Part shown: piece by piece, positions 50,730-58,950 of the stretch
How positions within the stretch are numbered: position 1 is the first letter of the stretch
Layout of the letters: the number at the start of each line of letters is the position of its first letter
Source: Flavobacterium lotistagni
GTDB lineage: Bacteria; Bacteroidota; Bacteroidia; Flavobacteriales; Flavobacteriaceae
Assembly (NCBI RefSeq): GCF_011392125.1
Contig: NZ_JAAJBU010000003.1
Span: forward strand, 186,001 to 250,000
DNA length: 64,000 nucleotides
Reading direction: 5' to 3'
Position numbers and translations under genes: made by a program
Notes under the pieces: generated by a model
Told to the model about the DNA's origin: nothing
The model's input: only the letters and a program-made list of their open reading frames with translations
The model's database searches: none

Positions 50730-52717
50730 AAAAACTATTTATTTTTTTGGTTTGCCTTTTCATCTGCACAGTTCAAGCGCAAAAAGAAGGACAAGCTTTG
50801 ATAGATTCTTTACAGACTGTACTGCCTAAAATGAAAGACGACACGCTTAAAGTAAATGCGCTCAGACAGCTTTCATTTGCCTATCACAACATCAATCCCG
50901 AACAAGGAATCATTTATGGTCAAAAAACACTGGCCTTGGCTAAAAAAATAAATTGGTCCGACGGTGTAGCCAATGCCTATAAGAACATCGGATTAAATTA
51001 TTCTACCTTATCTGATTTCCCATCGGCCCTGAATTATTACGCCCTCGGGCTTAAGGCTAGTAAAAATGAAAAAATAAAAAGTGATTTGCTCAACAACATC
51101 GGGTTGACCTATAGCTATCAAAGTCAATACAGCAAAGCGTTGTCTTATTATTTTCAGTCTTTGAAAATCAAAGAAAAATTGCATTATGCACAAGGCATCG
51201 CCCCAACTTATTACAATATTGCGGCACTTTATTATGCTTTGGGCGATACACAAAAGGCCATTTTTTACAATCAGAAAGCGTTGCAAGCCAATAAAAAAAT
51301 CAACAACCAACAAGGTTTGAGTAGAATTTTGTTAACCTTGGGCAATATCTATTATGACATTCATCAGTTTGACTCTGCGCTCAAATGCTACGAAAACGGC
51401 CTGAAAATAACCGAAAAACTCGGCGACAAAACGGCGCAAGCCACCTATCTGGCATCAACGGCTAATGTTTTTTATGAGCAAAAAAAATACGCTTTGGCGA
51501 TAGAGTATTGCAAAAACGCCAACGCCATCACCAATCAAGGAACGCCCGATGAATCAGTAATTTCGCTTTGTTCAAGCATCATGGGGAGTGTATATCTTGA
51601 GATGGCAAAAGAAAAAAACAACCAACCTGAATTATTAAAAAAGGCCCGAGCGCATTTTATTTATTCTGTTGGCCTCAACAAAAAAATAAATCACCAAAAA
51701 GCGCTTTTTGAAGATTATGACAGGCTGTATCAAATTGATCAATTACAAGGAAATTACAAATCGGCATTGGAATTCTATCAACTTTCTAAAGTGTATAAAG
51801 ATTCTATTTTTAGCGCTGAAAACAAAGAGACCATCAAAAATCTCGAAGACAAAAGAGCCATTGAATTGCGCGACAATCAGATCAAAATCAATAAACTCGA
51901 ACTTGAGTCAAAAGAAAAGCAGAAAAACTATTTAATGTTGGGGATTTTGCTTTTGGGCATTATTGGAGCATTACTTTGGTTTCAGAACCATCAACGAAAA
52001 AAAGCCAATCGCAAATTAGCCGATCTGAACCTTGAACTAGCCTATTCAAATAAAATAAAAGCCCAATTGCTGAGCATTTTAAATCACGATTTAAGAAGCC
52101 CGGTGAATAGTTTTATTCATTTTGTTCAATTTCAAAAGCAAAGTCCAGAATTACTGACACCAGAGTCAAAAGAGCGCATTGAAAATGAGACCTTAACTTC
52201 AGCCAAAAATCTTTTACAAACTATGGAAGATTTGCTATTGTGGACCAAAGATCAAATGGACAATTTTGAGACACAGCCCAAAACCTTTTATATTTCGGAG
52301 CTTTTTAAAGATATTAAAACTCATTTCGCTGGTGAGCATCACATTGAATTGCAATTACATGATTCGGCCAATTTGCAAATTCACACCGATCCAAATTACC
52401 TCAAAACCATCCTGCGGAATTTAACTGCCAACGCTGTAAAAGCATTAGAGCAAACCCAAAATCCAATCATCATCTGGAAAGCCGAGCAAAATGAAAAAGG
52501 TATTCTTTTATCAATTACAGACAACGGTTTGGGTGCTGATGAAGAACAGTTCAAAGCATTATATGACGATACAGAAGTGGTGGGCATCAAAACCGGTTTA
52601 GGCTTGCATCTGATTCGCGATTTAGCCAAAGCCATTGAGGCTAAAATCGAGGTGAAAAGTCAAATCGGGCAAGGAACTACCATTCAAATCAGCTTGCCCA
52701 AGAAATCTTCTTTGTAA
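50726..52717 (+). CDS. Cassette 3 TPR-domain sensor histidine kinase
   Basis: Encodes 663 residues. Signal peptide ends near TVQAQ. TPR units cover about 65-375 (SKALSYYFQSLKIKEKL, QKAIFYNQKALQANKK, DSALKCYENGLKITEK), then a membrane helix (MLGILLLGIIGALLWF) and the kinase core with His454 (SILNHDLRSPVNSFIHF), ILRNLTANAVKAL, DNGLGA and TGLGLHLIRDLAKA. The 3' end is a mosaic: a block nearly identical to kinase 4 (52542-52632) is followed at once by one nearly identical to kinase 2 (52637 onward). It converges on fibre 4 with a 3-bp gap. Confidence 0.88.
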   Translation: MKKLFIFLVCLFICTVQAQKEGQALIDSLQTVLPKMKDDTLKVNALRQLSFAYHNINPEQGIIYGQKTLALAKKINWSDGVANAYKNIGLNYSTLSDFPSALNYYALGLKASKNEKIKSDLLNNIGLTYSYQSQYSKALSYYFQSLKIKEKLHYAQGIAPTYYNIAALYYALGDTQKAIFYNQKALQANKKINNQQGLSRILLTLGNIYYDIHQFDSALKCYENGLKITEKLGDKTAQATYLASTANVFYEQKKYALAIEYCKNANAITNQGTPDESVISLCSSIMGSVYLEMAKEKNNQPELLKKARAHFIYSVGLNKKINHQKALFEDYDRLYQIDQLQGNYKSALEFYQLSKVYKDSIFSAENKETIKNLEDKRAIELRDNQIKINKLELESKEKQKNYLMLGILLLGIIGALLWFQNHQRKKANRKLADLNLELAYSNKIKAQLLSILNHDLRSPVNSFIHFVQFQKQSPELLTPESKERIENETLTSAKNLLQTMEDLLLWTKDQMDNFETQPKTFYISELFKDIKTHFAGEHHIELQLHDSANLQIHTDPNYLKTILRNLTANAVKALEQTQNPIIIWKAEQNEKGILLSITDNGLGADEEQFKALYDDTEVVGIKTGLGLHLIRDLAKAIEAKIEVKSQIGQGTTIQISLPKKSSL

Positions 52718-52743
52718 AGCTTATTCTTCATAAGTCACCAAAA
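52542..52743. repeat. Gene-conversion mosaic at the 3' end of kinase 3
   Basis: Bases 52542-52632 match 57562-57652 (kinase 4) with one mismatch in 91. Bases 52637-52743 match 48090-48196 (kinase 2 and the end of fibre 3) with two mismatches in 107. The flanking kinase sequence is much more diverged. Confidence 0.85.
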
Positions 52744-54865
52744 TTCTAAAGGGTTTGGACAAGATATTGGCTGAGTTTCCAGTTTTGTTCCAAATGGTGA
52801 TTCCTGTAGCACTTACAAAATAATCATATTCGTAACCTGCTGAGGCTGTGTAAGAAGGAGGTACGCTAGAACCCGAGGTGTATTCTACCAAAATATTAAC
52901 CGCAAGTATTTTAGAACTGGTCAAGCCATGTAAAATAACGGAGGTATTACCTTGAAGCGCGGCGGTGGTTCCGGTGAATTTAAGCATTTTCACGGCCGGT
53001 GCCGTAGTGCCCATTTTGGTAAAACCATTGACTTCGAGTTCAGCAGTAGGCGTAGTGGTGCCGATGCCTACTTCTCCGGTGCCTTTGAAACGAACATTTT
53101 CAGTAAATGCTGCGCTGTTACCGTAACCAAAAGCAATGTCATCGGTACTGGCTGCGGAATGCATTTGCAATAGCGCCGACTGTACTCCAATACCATAGTG
53201 TGCGGCACCGCTACCAAAAATAGAAATTTTATCTCCAAGGGTTGCTGGGAAATGTAAGGGATAAACTGGAACAAAATTCCCCAAAGCGATGTTGCCAACA
53301 TCTGAAATGATCATCCTATTAGCGTTTCCGTTGGTTCTAAAAAAAAGGCTTCGCGGCAAACCGGCTCCATATAGAACACCGCCATCTGTAGAAACACCGT
53401 TACTTCCGAATAGCACCCCAGACTCATCGCCCGAAAGCAAATGGAAGTAGGTGTTGGCATTGTTCTCAAGAGTAGCCATCGCTGAAGGGTTCGGTGTCAT
53501 GCCCGAAGCATTGGTTTTGACATGCAATTTTGAAAATGGGTTGGTTTCACCGATTCCTACTTTTCCGTTGCCTTTAATGCGCATGGTCTCTGTTAAACCA
53601 GTTGTGGCGCCATGACCAAATACCACATCTCCATTGTTGTTACTGGTATGAATCTGCAAGGCAAGAGTTTGAACACTAAAGCCGTAATAACCAGATCCGC
53701 TTCCCCATAAAGCAATTTTATCTCCTAAAGTGGACGGAAAATGCAACGGAACAGTAGGATTGTTATTTCCTATACCAACGAAACCATCTCCGGTAAATCT
53801 TACATTTTCAGTAAAAGCACCGCTGCTTCCGTATCCAAAAGCAATGTCGCTAAAATTAAAATCAGAGTGAATTTGCATTAAGTTAGATTGCATACCAAAA
53901 CCATAATGATTGGCCCCAGAACCCCATAGAGAGACTTTATCTCCCAAAGAGGCAGCAAAATGCAAAGGGACTGTAGGATTTGAATTTCCGATGCCGACTT
54001 CTCCGGTGCCTTTGAAGCGAACATTTTCAGTAAATGCTGCGCTGTTGCCGTAACCAAAAGCAATGTCATCGGTGCTGGTTGCCGAATGCATTTGCAATAG
54101 CGCCGATTGTACTCCAAAACCATAGTGAGCGGCACCGCTACCAAAAATAGAAATTTTATCTCCGAGGGTTGCCGGGAAATGTAAAGGATAAACCGGGATG
54201 AAATTCCCCAAAGCGATGTTGCCAACATCTGAAATGATCATCCTATTAGCGTTTCCGTTGGTTCTAAAAAAAAGGCTTCGCGGCAAACCAGCACCGTATA
54301 GGATACCGCCATCTGTAGAAACACCATTGCTCCCAAATAACACTCCAGATTCAGTGCCTGACAATAGATGGAAGTAAGTATTTACATTATTTTCAAGAGT
54401 AGCCAAAGCTAAAGGGTTGGGTGTCATCCCTGAAGCATTGGTCTTGACATGCAATTTTGAAAATGGATTGGTTTCTCCTATTCCTACTTTACTGGTTCTG
54501 TACACATCATCGGTAATAGCTGTTGGCGAACTCGTTGTTCCCACTTTATACCAATCTTTATCGCCTTTTCCTGAGGATAATACCCCAACCCAACTGGTGG
54601 TGAAATTGTCCCAATAATAAAATCCGGGAAGATTGCCGCTAGAAGCAGTAGTCAAATAGACCATCATCCCTTGCTGAGCCGCAGTTGGGTTAGTAGCTGG
54701 GAAAGCGTCAACCCTTGGGATTAACAAGCCATCAGTATTGGCTGGAGCTACCGAATTGCTGGCCTTGATGTCGAGTTGTGCGTCGGGTGCAGTAGTATTA
54801 ATCCCCACTTGTGCTTGTGCCGATGCTGTAAAAAGAATCAAAAATGCTCTAAAAATGGTTTTCAT
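52721..54865 (-). CDS. Fibre 4: exported repeat fibre with internal duplication
   Basis: Encodes 714 residues. Signal peptide ends near ASAQAQ. The shared N-terminal module is followed by a shaft of about 65-residue units as in fibre 3 (YPLHFPATLGDKISIFG, AHYGFGVQ, LLQMHSATSTDDIAFGYG, ENVRFKGTGEVGIG). Residues 127-293 are repeated almost exactly at 436-602, a 501-bp duplication. The C-terminal 95 residues match fibre 3 (AGYEYDYFVSATGITIWNK, FRILVTYEE). There is no S74 motif and no T9SS tail. It is divergent from LytTR regulator 4. Confidence 0.82.
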   Translation of the reverse strand: MKTIFRAFLILFTASAQAQVGINTTAPDAQLDIKASNSVAPANTDGLLIPRVDAFPATNPTAAQQGMMVYLTTASSGNLPGFYYWDNFTTSWVGVLSSGKGDKDWYKVGTTSSPTAITDDVYRTSKVGIGETNPFSKLHVKTNASGMTPNPLALATLENNVNTYFHLLSGTESGVLFGSNGVSTDGGILYGAGLPRSLFFRTNGNANRMIISDVGNIALGNFIPVYPLHFPATLGDKISIFGSGAAHYGFGVQSALLQMHSATSTDDIAFGYGNSAAFTENVRFKGTGEVGIGNSNPTVPLHFAASLGDKVSLWGSGANHYGFGMQSNLMQIHSDFNFSDIAFGYGSSGAFTENVRFTGDGFVGIGNNNPTVPLHFPSTLGDKIALWGSGSGYYGFSVQTLALQIHTSNNNGDVVFGHGATTGLTETMRIKGNGKVGIGETNPFSKLHVKTNASGMTPNPSAMATLENNANTYFHLLSGDESGVLFGSNGVSTDGGVLYGAGLPRSLFFRTNGNANRMIISDVGNIALGNFVPVYPLHFPATLGDKISIFGSGAAHYGIGVQSALLQMHSAASTDDIAFGYGNSAAFTENVRFKGTGEVGIGTTTPTAELEVNGFTKMGTTAPAVKMLKFTGTTAALQGNTSVILHGLTSSKILAVNILVEYTSGSSVPPSYTASAGYEYDYFVSATGITIWNKTGNSANILSKPFRILVTYEE
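53060..53560 (-). repeat. Internal duplication in fibre 4, copy B
   Basis: Nearly identical to 53987-54487, offset by 927 bp (309 codons). Residue changes are few (for example ATLENNA for ATLENNV, HYGIG for HYGFG). Confidence 0.88.
53987..54487 (-). repeat. Internal duplication in fibre 4, copy A
   Basis: The N-terminal copy (residues 127-293) of the 501-bp in-frame repeat. It starts at VGIGETNPFSKLHVK and ends at GTGEVGIG. Confidence 0.88.
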
Positions 54866-54882
54866 TGTTGCTTATTTTGCGG

Positions 54883-54890
54883 CAAAATTG
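54883..54890 (-). promoter_or_regulatory. Fibre 4 promoter, -7 box CAATTTTG
   Basis: A TTTG-ending -7-like box, 17 bp before the fibre 4 start and 27 bp from the operator. Confidence 0.5.
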
Positions 54891-54917
54891 GGCATTAAAA
54901 CCGCGCCGGGTGGGAAT

Positions 54918-54952
54918 TTTATACGAACGACAATTTTATTATACGAGCAGCT
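54918..54952. promoter_or_regulatory. LytTR-type operator of cassette 4
   Basis: TTATACGAACGACAAT (from 54919) and TTATACGAGCAGC (from 54939) form a direct repeat of period 20 bp. On the fibre strand the first reads CGTTCGT, again CGTTNRY. Confidence 0.7.
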
Positions 54953-54971
54953 TTTTTAACCCAGAAATTTT

Positions 54972-54979
54972 TACTTTTG
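54972..54979 (+). promoter_or_regulatory. LytTR regulator 4 promoter, -7 box TACTTTTG
   Basis: Exact TAnnTTTG, 18 bp before the ATG at 54998. Confidence 0.6.
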
Positions 54980-54997
54980 AAAGCTAATGTGCTGAAA

Positions 54998-55714
54998 ATG
55001 AAAAAATGGAATTGTATCATCGTTGACGATCAAGACGTTGACCGACTTACCGTAGTTTCGTTTGCCAAACGATTTGACCAACTCAATATCATTGGGGCGT
55101 ATGCTTCGGCTGATGAAGCGATTGAAGTTTTAAGCAAAACCAAAGTAGATATTCTTTTCCTGGACATTGATATGCCGGGTTCCAGCGGGGTAGCACTGCG
55201 CAAAAAAGCTATGGATGTTCCGGTTTGTATTTTTATCACAGGACACGCAGAATATGCCGTGGAGAGTTTCGAATTGGAAACCCTAGATTTCATTGTGAAA
55301 CCGTTGCGTTTTGAAAGGTTCCAGCGCGCCATGCAACGCATTGAGCAGTTTCTGGAAATTAAAGAAAAAGCGAATTTATTCGAACTCAGTTTTGGCGAGA
55401 ATGTGATTTTTATCAAAGAAGGTTCGGAGAAATCCAAAGTCAATCTTTTCGATATTTTATATCTTGAGGCTTTGAAAGATTATACCCTGCTGGTTACGCC
55501 TCAGAAAAAGCACTGTGTTTGGTCTAACTTGGGTTCGCTTTTGAAGCAAGATCCGTTTCAGGCTTTTGTCAGGATTCATCGCAGTTTTGCCATTCAGAAA
55601 CCTTTTGTCAAGAAGATTATGGCGCAGGAAGTGATGCTCAGCAACAACACTTTACTTCCGGTGGGTAGAAGTTATAAGGAAGTCGTGAGACAGGAATTAG
55701 TAATTAGTGGTTAG
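54998..55714 (+). CDS. Cassette 4 LytTR response regulator
   Basis: Encodes 238 residues from the ATG at 54998; the in-frame TTG at 54977 lies inside the -7 box and cannot be the start. The receiver has CIIVDDQDVD and ILFLDIDMPGSSG. The LytTR domain has IFIKEGSEKSKVNL, ILYLEALKDYTLLV and FVRIHRSFAIQK. Unlike the other three it does not overlap its kinase: a few extra C-terminal codons run into an AT-rich repeat (TAATTAGTGGTTAGTAATTA) and a 19-bp gap follows. Confidence 0.9.
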   Translation: MKKWNCIIVDDQDVDRLTVVSFAKRFDQLNIIGAYASADEAIEVLSKTKVDILFLDIDMPGSSGVALRKKAMDVPVCIFITGHAEYAVESFELETLDFIVKPLRFERFQRAMQRIEQFLEIKEKANLFELSFGENVIFIKEGSEKSKVNLFDILYLEALKDYTLLVTPQKKHCVWSNLGSLLKQDPFQAFVRIHRSFAIQKPFVKKIMAQEVMLSNNTLLPVGRSYKEVVRQELVISG

Positions 55715-55733
55715 TAATTATTAGTTAGGGGTT

Positions 55734-57743
55734 ATGGGGAAATTTTCCGGGCTGGTTTTGTTGCTTTTTTCGACCATGACTTGGGCTCAGAAAACCCTAG
55801 ACATTAACCAAATGCTGGCTGCGCTTAAAACTAGTAAAGCCGATACTTCCCGAGTCAATCAGCTCAATAAGATTTCGTTGTATTATAATGAAACCGATAC
55901 CATCAAAGCGGTTTCTTATGCCAAACAAGCCCTGAATTTGGCGCAAGAATTACAGTGGAAAGAAGGCATCGCCAAAGCCAATTTCGAACTCGGTATCATT
56001 TACAATTCGCATTTTGATTATGACCAATCTTTGGTTTATTTTCAGGAATCTTTGAAGTGGGCCACACCCAAACTCTCCAGTAAAATATATCTGAACATTG
56101 GCGGAATTTATCTCAACAAAAGCGATTTTACCCACGCACTAGATTACTTGCTTCGTGCCTTAAAAGCGGCGGAAACTATTGGAGATCGTAAGTATGTTGC
56201 TAAAATAGCTACTAATTTAGGTTCGGTTTATTTTGGTATTCAGAACTACAACAAAGCGATTACATTTTTTAATAAAGCAGCCCAACTCAATCGGCAGTTA
56301 GGTAATGATTTGGATTTGGCTATTGTTTACAGAAATATAGCTGGGGTTTATACAAGCTTGCAAGAACCACATAAAGCACTGAGTTATTACAACCAGGCAA
56401 TTATCTTAAACCGCAAACTTCACAATGAACAGCTTCAAGCAAGAATTTTATCAGATATCGCACTGGTTTATTACAATCTAGGGGATTATGATAGGGCCAT
56501 CCAAAACTGTCATTTAGCAATAAAAGAGCAAAGCCTAGGGAATCAAAACCAACAAATTATCGCTTTTATTCATGGGGTTTTAGGCGATTCCTTTATTGGT
56601 AAGGCAAAAGCAAACTCTAATCAAACTTACTTTCTCGATAGCGCGATTGTGAATTTGAACAAAGCAGTAAAGTTGCACCAGCAACTCAATAGCAGTCGAG
56701 ATTTGGCCTATGATTTTTCGAGTCTAACCCAAGTACACAAACTGCGCGGCGATTATAAATCAGCCTTAAGCTCATATGAAACAGCCATGGTTTATGAAGA
56801 TTCGGTGTTCAATTTTGAGAACAAAGAAACCATCAAAAACTTGGAAGATAAACGTGCGATTGAGCTGCGTGATCGCGAACTTAAAATTCGAAAGCTGCAA
56901 CTCGAAGCCAAAGAAAAGCAAAAATGGATGTTAACTCTTGGTGTGGTTTTACTGAGTATCATTGGAGGAATGCTATTTTACCAAAGTCACAACCGGAGAA
57001 AAACCAACCGTAAATTGCGGGTCTTGAACCAAGATTTGGCTCATAAAAACCACGAACTAGATCAAGCCAACAAAATCAAAGCACGTTTTTTCAGCATTCT
57101 GAATCACGATTTACGCAGTCCGGTATACAACCTGATTCACTTCTTGCATCTGCAAAAGGAAAGCCCCGAGTTACTCGATGAAACTACCAAAGCCAGTATC
57201 GAGAAGCAAACCATGGAGTCGGCTGAAAATTTAGTGGTGTCGATGGAGGACATGCTGCTGTGGAGCAAAGGCCAAATGGAACATTTTCGTCCGCAGCCAG
57301 AAAGGTTTAAGCTTCAGATGTTATTCGAAGAGTTGAAGATCTTTTTTGCCAGTTCAGCCCATATCGCTTTTGAGTATAAGAATTCTGACCAAATTATCGT
57401 GAATACGGATGTGAATTACCTCAAAACCATCATGAGAAACCTGACTTCCAATGCGGTGAAAGCTCTGGAGAAAACATCCCAACCGGCCATTGTTTGGAAA
57501 GCTTGGCAAGTCAATGAAACCATTTATTTATCCATCACAGACAATGGTCCAGGGGCAACACAAGAACAGTTCAAAGCACTATATGACGATACAGAAGTGG
57601 TGGGCATCAAAACCGGTTTAGGCTTGCATCTGATTCGCGATTTAGCCAAAGCGATTGACTGTAAAATTTCGGTTGAAACCCAAAAAAATGAAGGAACAGT
57701 TTTTACTTTAGTATTGCCACAAAAAAAAGAGGATTTAAAATAA
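55734..57743 (+). CDS. Cassette 4 TPR-domain sensor histidine kinase
   Basis: Encodes 669 residues. Signal peptide ends near TMTWAQ. TPR units fill about 70-375 (KAITFFNKAAQLNRQL, KALSYYNQAIILNRKL, DRAIQNCHLAIKEQ), then a membrane helix (MLTLGVVLLSIIGGMLFY), a longer coiled coil than in the others, and the kinase core with His458 (SILNHDLRSPVYNLIHF), IMRNLTSNAVKAL, DNGPGA and TGLGLHLIRDLAKA. Bases 57562-57652 match kinase 3 almost exactly. It is the last cassette gene and has no convergent fibre after it. Confidence 0.88.
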   Translation: MGKFSGLVLLLFSTMTWAQKTLDINQMLAALKTSKADTSRVNQLNKISLYYNETDTIKAVSYAKQALNLAQELQWKEGIAKANFELGIIYNSHFDYDQSLVYFQESLKWATPKLSSKIYLNIGGIYLNKSDFTHALDYLLRALKAAETIGDRKYVAKIATNLGSVYFGIQNYNKAITFFNKAAQLNRQLGNDLDLAIVYRNIAGVYTSLQEPHKALSYYNQAIILNRKLHNEQLQARILSDIALVYYNLGDYDRAIQNCHLAIKEQSLGNQNQQIIAFIHGVLGDSFIGKAKANSNQTYFLDSAIVNLNKAVKLHQQLNSSRDLAYDFSSLTQVHKLRGDYKSALSSYETAMVYEDSVFNFENKETIKNLEDKRAIELRDRELKIRKLQLEAKEKQKWMLTLGVVLLSIIGGMLFYQSHNRRKTNRKLRVLNQDLAHKNHELDQANKIKARFFSILNHDLRSPVYNLIHFLHLQKESPELLDETTKASIEKQTMESAENLVVSMEDMLLWSKGQMEHFRPQPERFKLQMLFEELKIFFASSAHIAFEYKNSDQIIVNTDVNYLKTIMRNLTSNAVKALEKTSQPAIVWKAWQVNETIYLSITDNGPGATQEQFKALYDDTEVVGIKTGLGLHLIRDLAKAIDCKISVETQKNEGTVFTLVLPQKKEDLK

Positions 57744-57867
57744 AAAAAATGAATCTGAGATAGGGTTTCTACTGATAGAACTGTTTTATCGCTCGGAACA
57801 AAACCAATTTGTTATTTAAATTCCCAAAATGCATTTATTTGAACACTAACAAAATCAATTACTAACT

Positions 57868-58845
57868 ATGATTTTTAGAAAAATTATCTTCGTTGGGCTT
57901 ATTTCATCGGTATTATTCTCGTGCAATAATGATGAAAAAGCAACTACATCGCCAAATCCTACAACTACTCCGCAAGCGAGAACTACGACACCCAAAAAAT
58001 TCTTATTTGACGCTACCAAAGCTCAAACTGCCGGAAATGCAGATTGGGTGATTTGTGAAAATTCCAGCGGCACACCGATACGTTATCCGAGCCCGCTGCA
58101 AAGTACAGTAACAGCCACTACATCAGAAAATTACTGGCGAGGCGGTCTTTCTGCTTGGGGTATCGCACTAGTTAAAGAAGGCCACACAGTGGAAACCTTA
58201 GCCCCAGGTGCGGCCATCACTTATGGTAATACGAGCAATCCGCAAGATTTGTCGAATTACAATGTATATATCGTTGACGAGCCGAATACTCTTTTTACTG
58301 CAGCTCAAAAAACGGCGATTATTAATTTTGTCAAAAATGGCGGCGGGTTGTTAATGATTGCCAACCACAACGGCTCAGATAGAAACAACGACGGTAAAGA
58401 TTCGGCGGCCATCTGGAACGATTTAATGACCAACAATAGTGTTCAAACAAATCCATTCGGACTGGCAGTAGAACTCACCAATTTCTCACAAACGACCACT
58501 AATATTTTGAATGATGCAACCAACACTATTCTTAACGGTTCTCAAGGTGCGGTAACCCAATTAAAGTTTAGTGCTGGGTCTTCAATTAAAATTACGCCTT
58601 CAGCTAATGCAGCAGTGAAAGGTTTAATCTGGAAAACCGGCTTGGCAAAAACTAGTACAACAGGAGTTATGTGTGCTTCGTCTACGTATTTCAACGGACG
58701 CGTATTTTTAATCACCGATAGTTCACCGGCCGATGATGGAACCGGAAACCCAAGTGATACGTTATATCCGGGCTGGACCGAAGTCAGCGGCAATCATTCG
58801 CGGCTTCATTTGAATGCTTCCTATTGGCTGGCTAAATTACAATAG
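57868..58845 (+). CDS. Lipoprotein with GATase1/ThuA-like fold
   Basis: Encodes 325 residues. A lipobox ends at Cys19 (SVLFSC), then a Thr/Pro-rich tether (about 20-45). The body has the strand-helix pattern of class I glutamine-amidotransferase-like domains used in carbohydrate proteins: YNVYIVDEPN, INFVKNGGGLLMIANHNGS and RVFLITDSSPADDG. No catalytic Cys-His pair is obvious, so it may be non-enzymatic or sugar-binding. It stands between the cassette array and trxA. Whether it belongs to the array or to the flank is unclear. Confidence 0.62.
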   Translation: MIFRKIIFVGLISSVLFSCNNDEKATTSPNPTTTPQARTTTPKKFLFDATKAQTAGNADWVICENSSGTPIRYPSPLQSTVTATTSENYWRGGLSAWGIALVKEGHTVETLAPGAAITYGNTSNPQDLSNYNVYIVDEPNTLFTAAQKTAIINFVKNGGGLLMIANHNGSDRNNDGKDSAAIWNDLMTNNSVQTNPFGLAVELTNFSQTTTNILNDATNTILNGSQGAVTQLKFSAGSSIKITPSANAAVKGLIWKTGLAKTSTTGVMCASSTYFNGRVFLITDSSPADDGTGNPSDTLYPGWTEVSGNHSRLHLNASYWLAKLQ

Positions 58846-58864
58846 AGTTTCCCTAATAAAAATA

Positions 58865-58891
58865 AAACTCCGATTCAAACAGTCGGGGTTT
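58865..58891 (+). terminator. Intrinsic terminator of the GATase-like lipoprotein gene
   Basis: AAACTCCGA pairs with TCGGGGTTT (one G-U pair) over a 9-base loop, followed by a T-rich stretch. Confidence 0.7.
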
Positions 58892-58905
58892 ATTTTTCCA
58901 ATAAA

Positions 58906-58930
58906 AAAGGCTCGAGAATATCGAACCTTT
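58906..58930 (-). terminator. Intrinsic terminator of trxA
   Basis: On the minus strand AAAGGTTCGA pairs with TCGAGCCTTT (one G-U pair) over a 5-base loop, then six T residues. Confidence 0.8.
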
Positions 58931-58950
58931 GTACTTATTTTTCAAACTGC

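Noticed and set aside
36274..54865. Prophage or phage-tail remnant, suggested by tail-fibre/S74 domains
   Set aside because: No capsid, terminase, baseplate, integrase or lysis gene is present. The fibres have signal peptides and dedicated two-component systems, which phage fibres lack.
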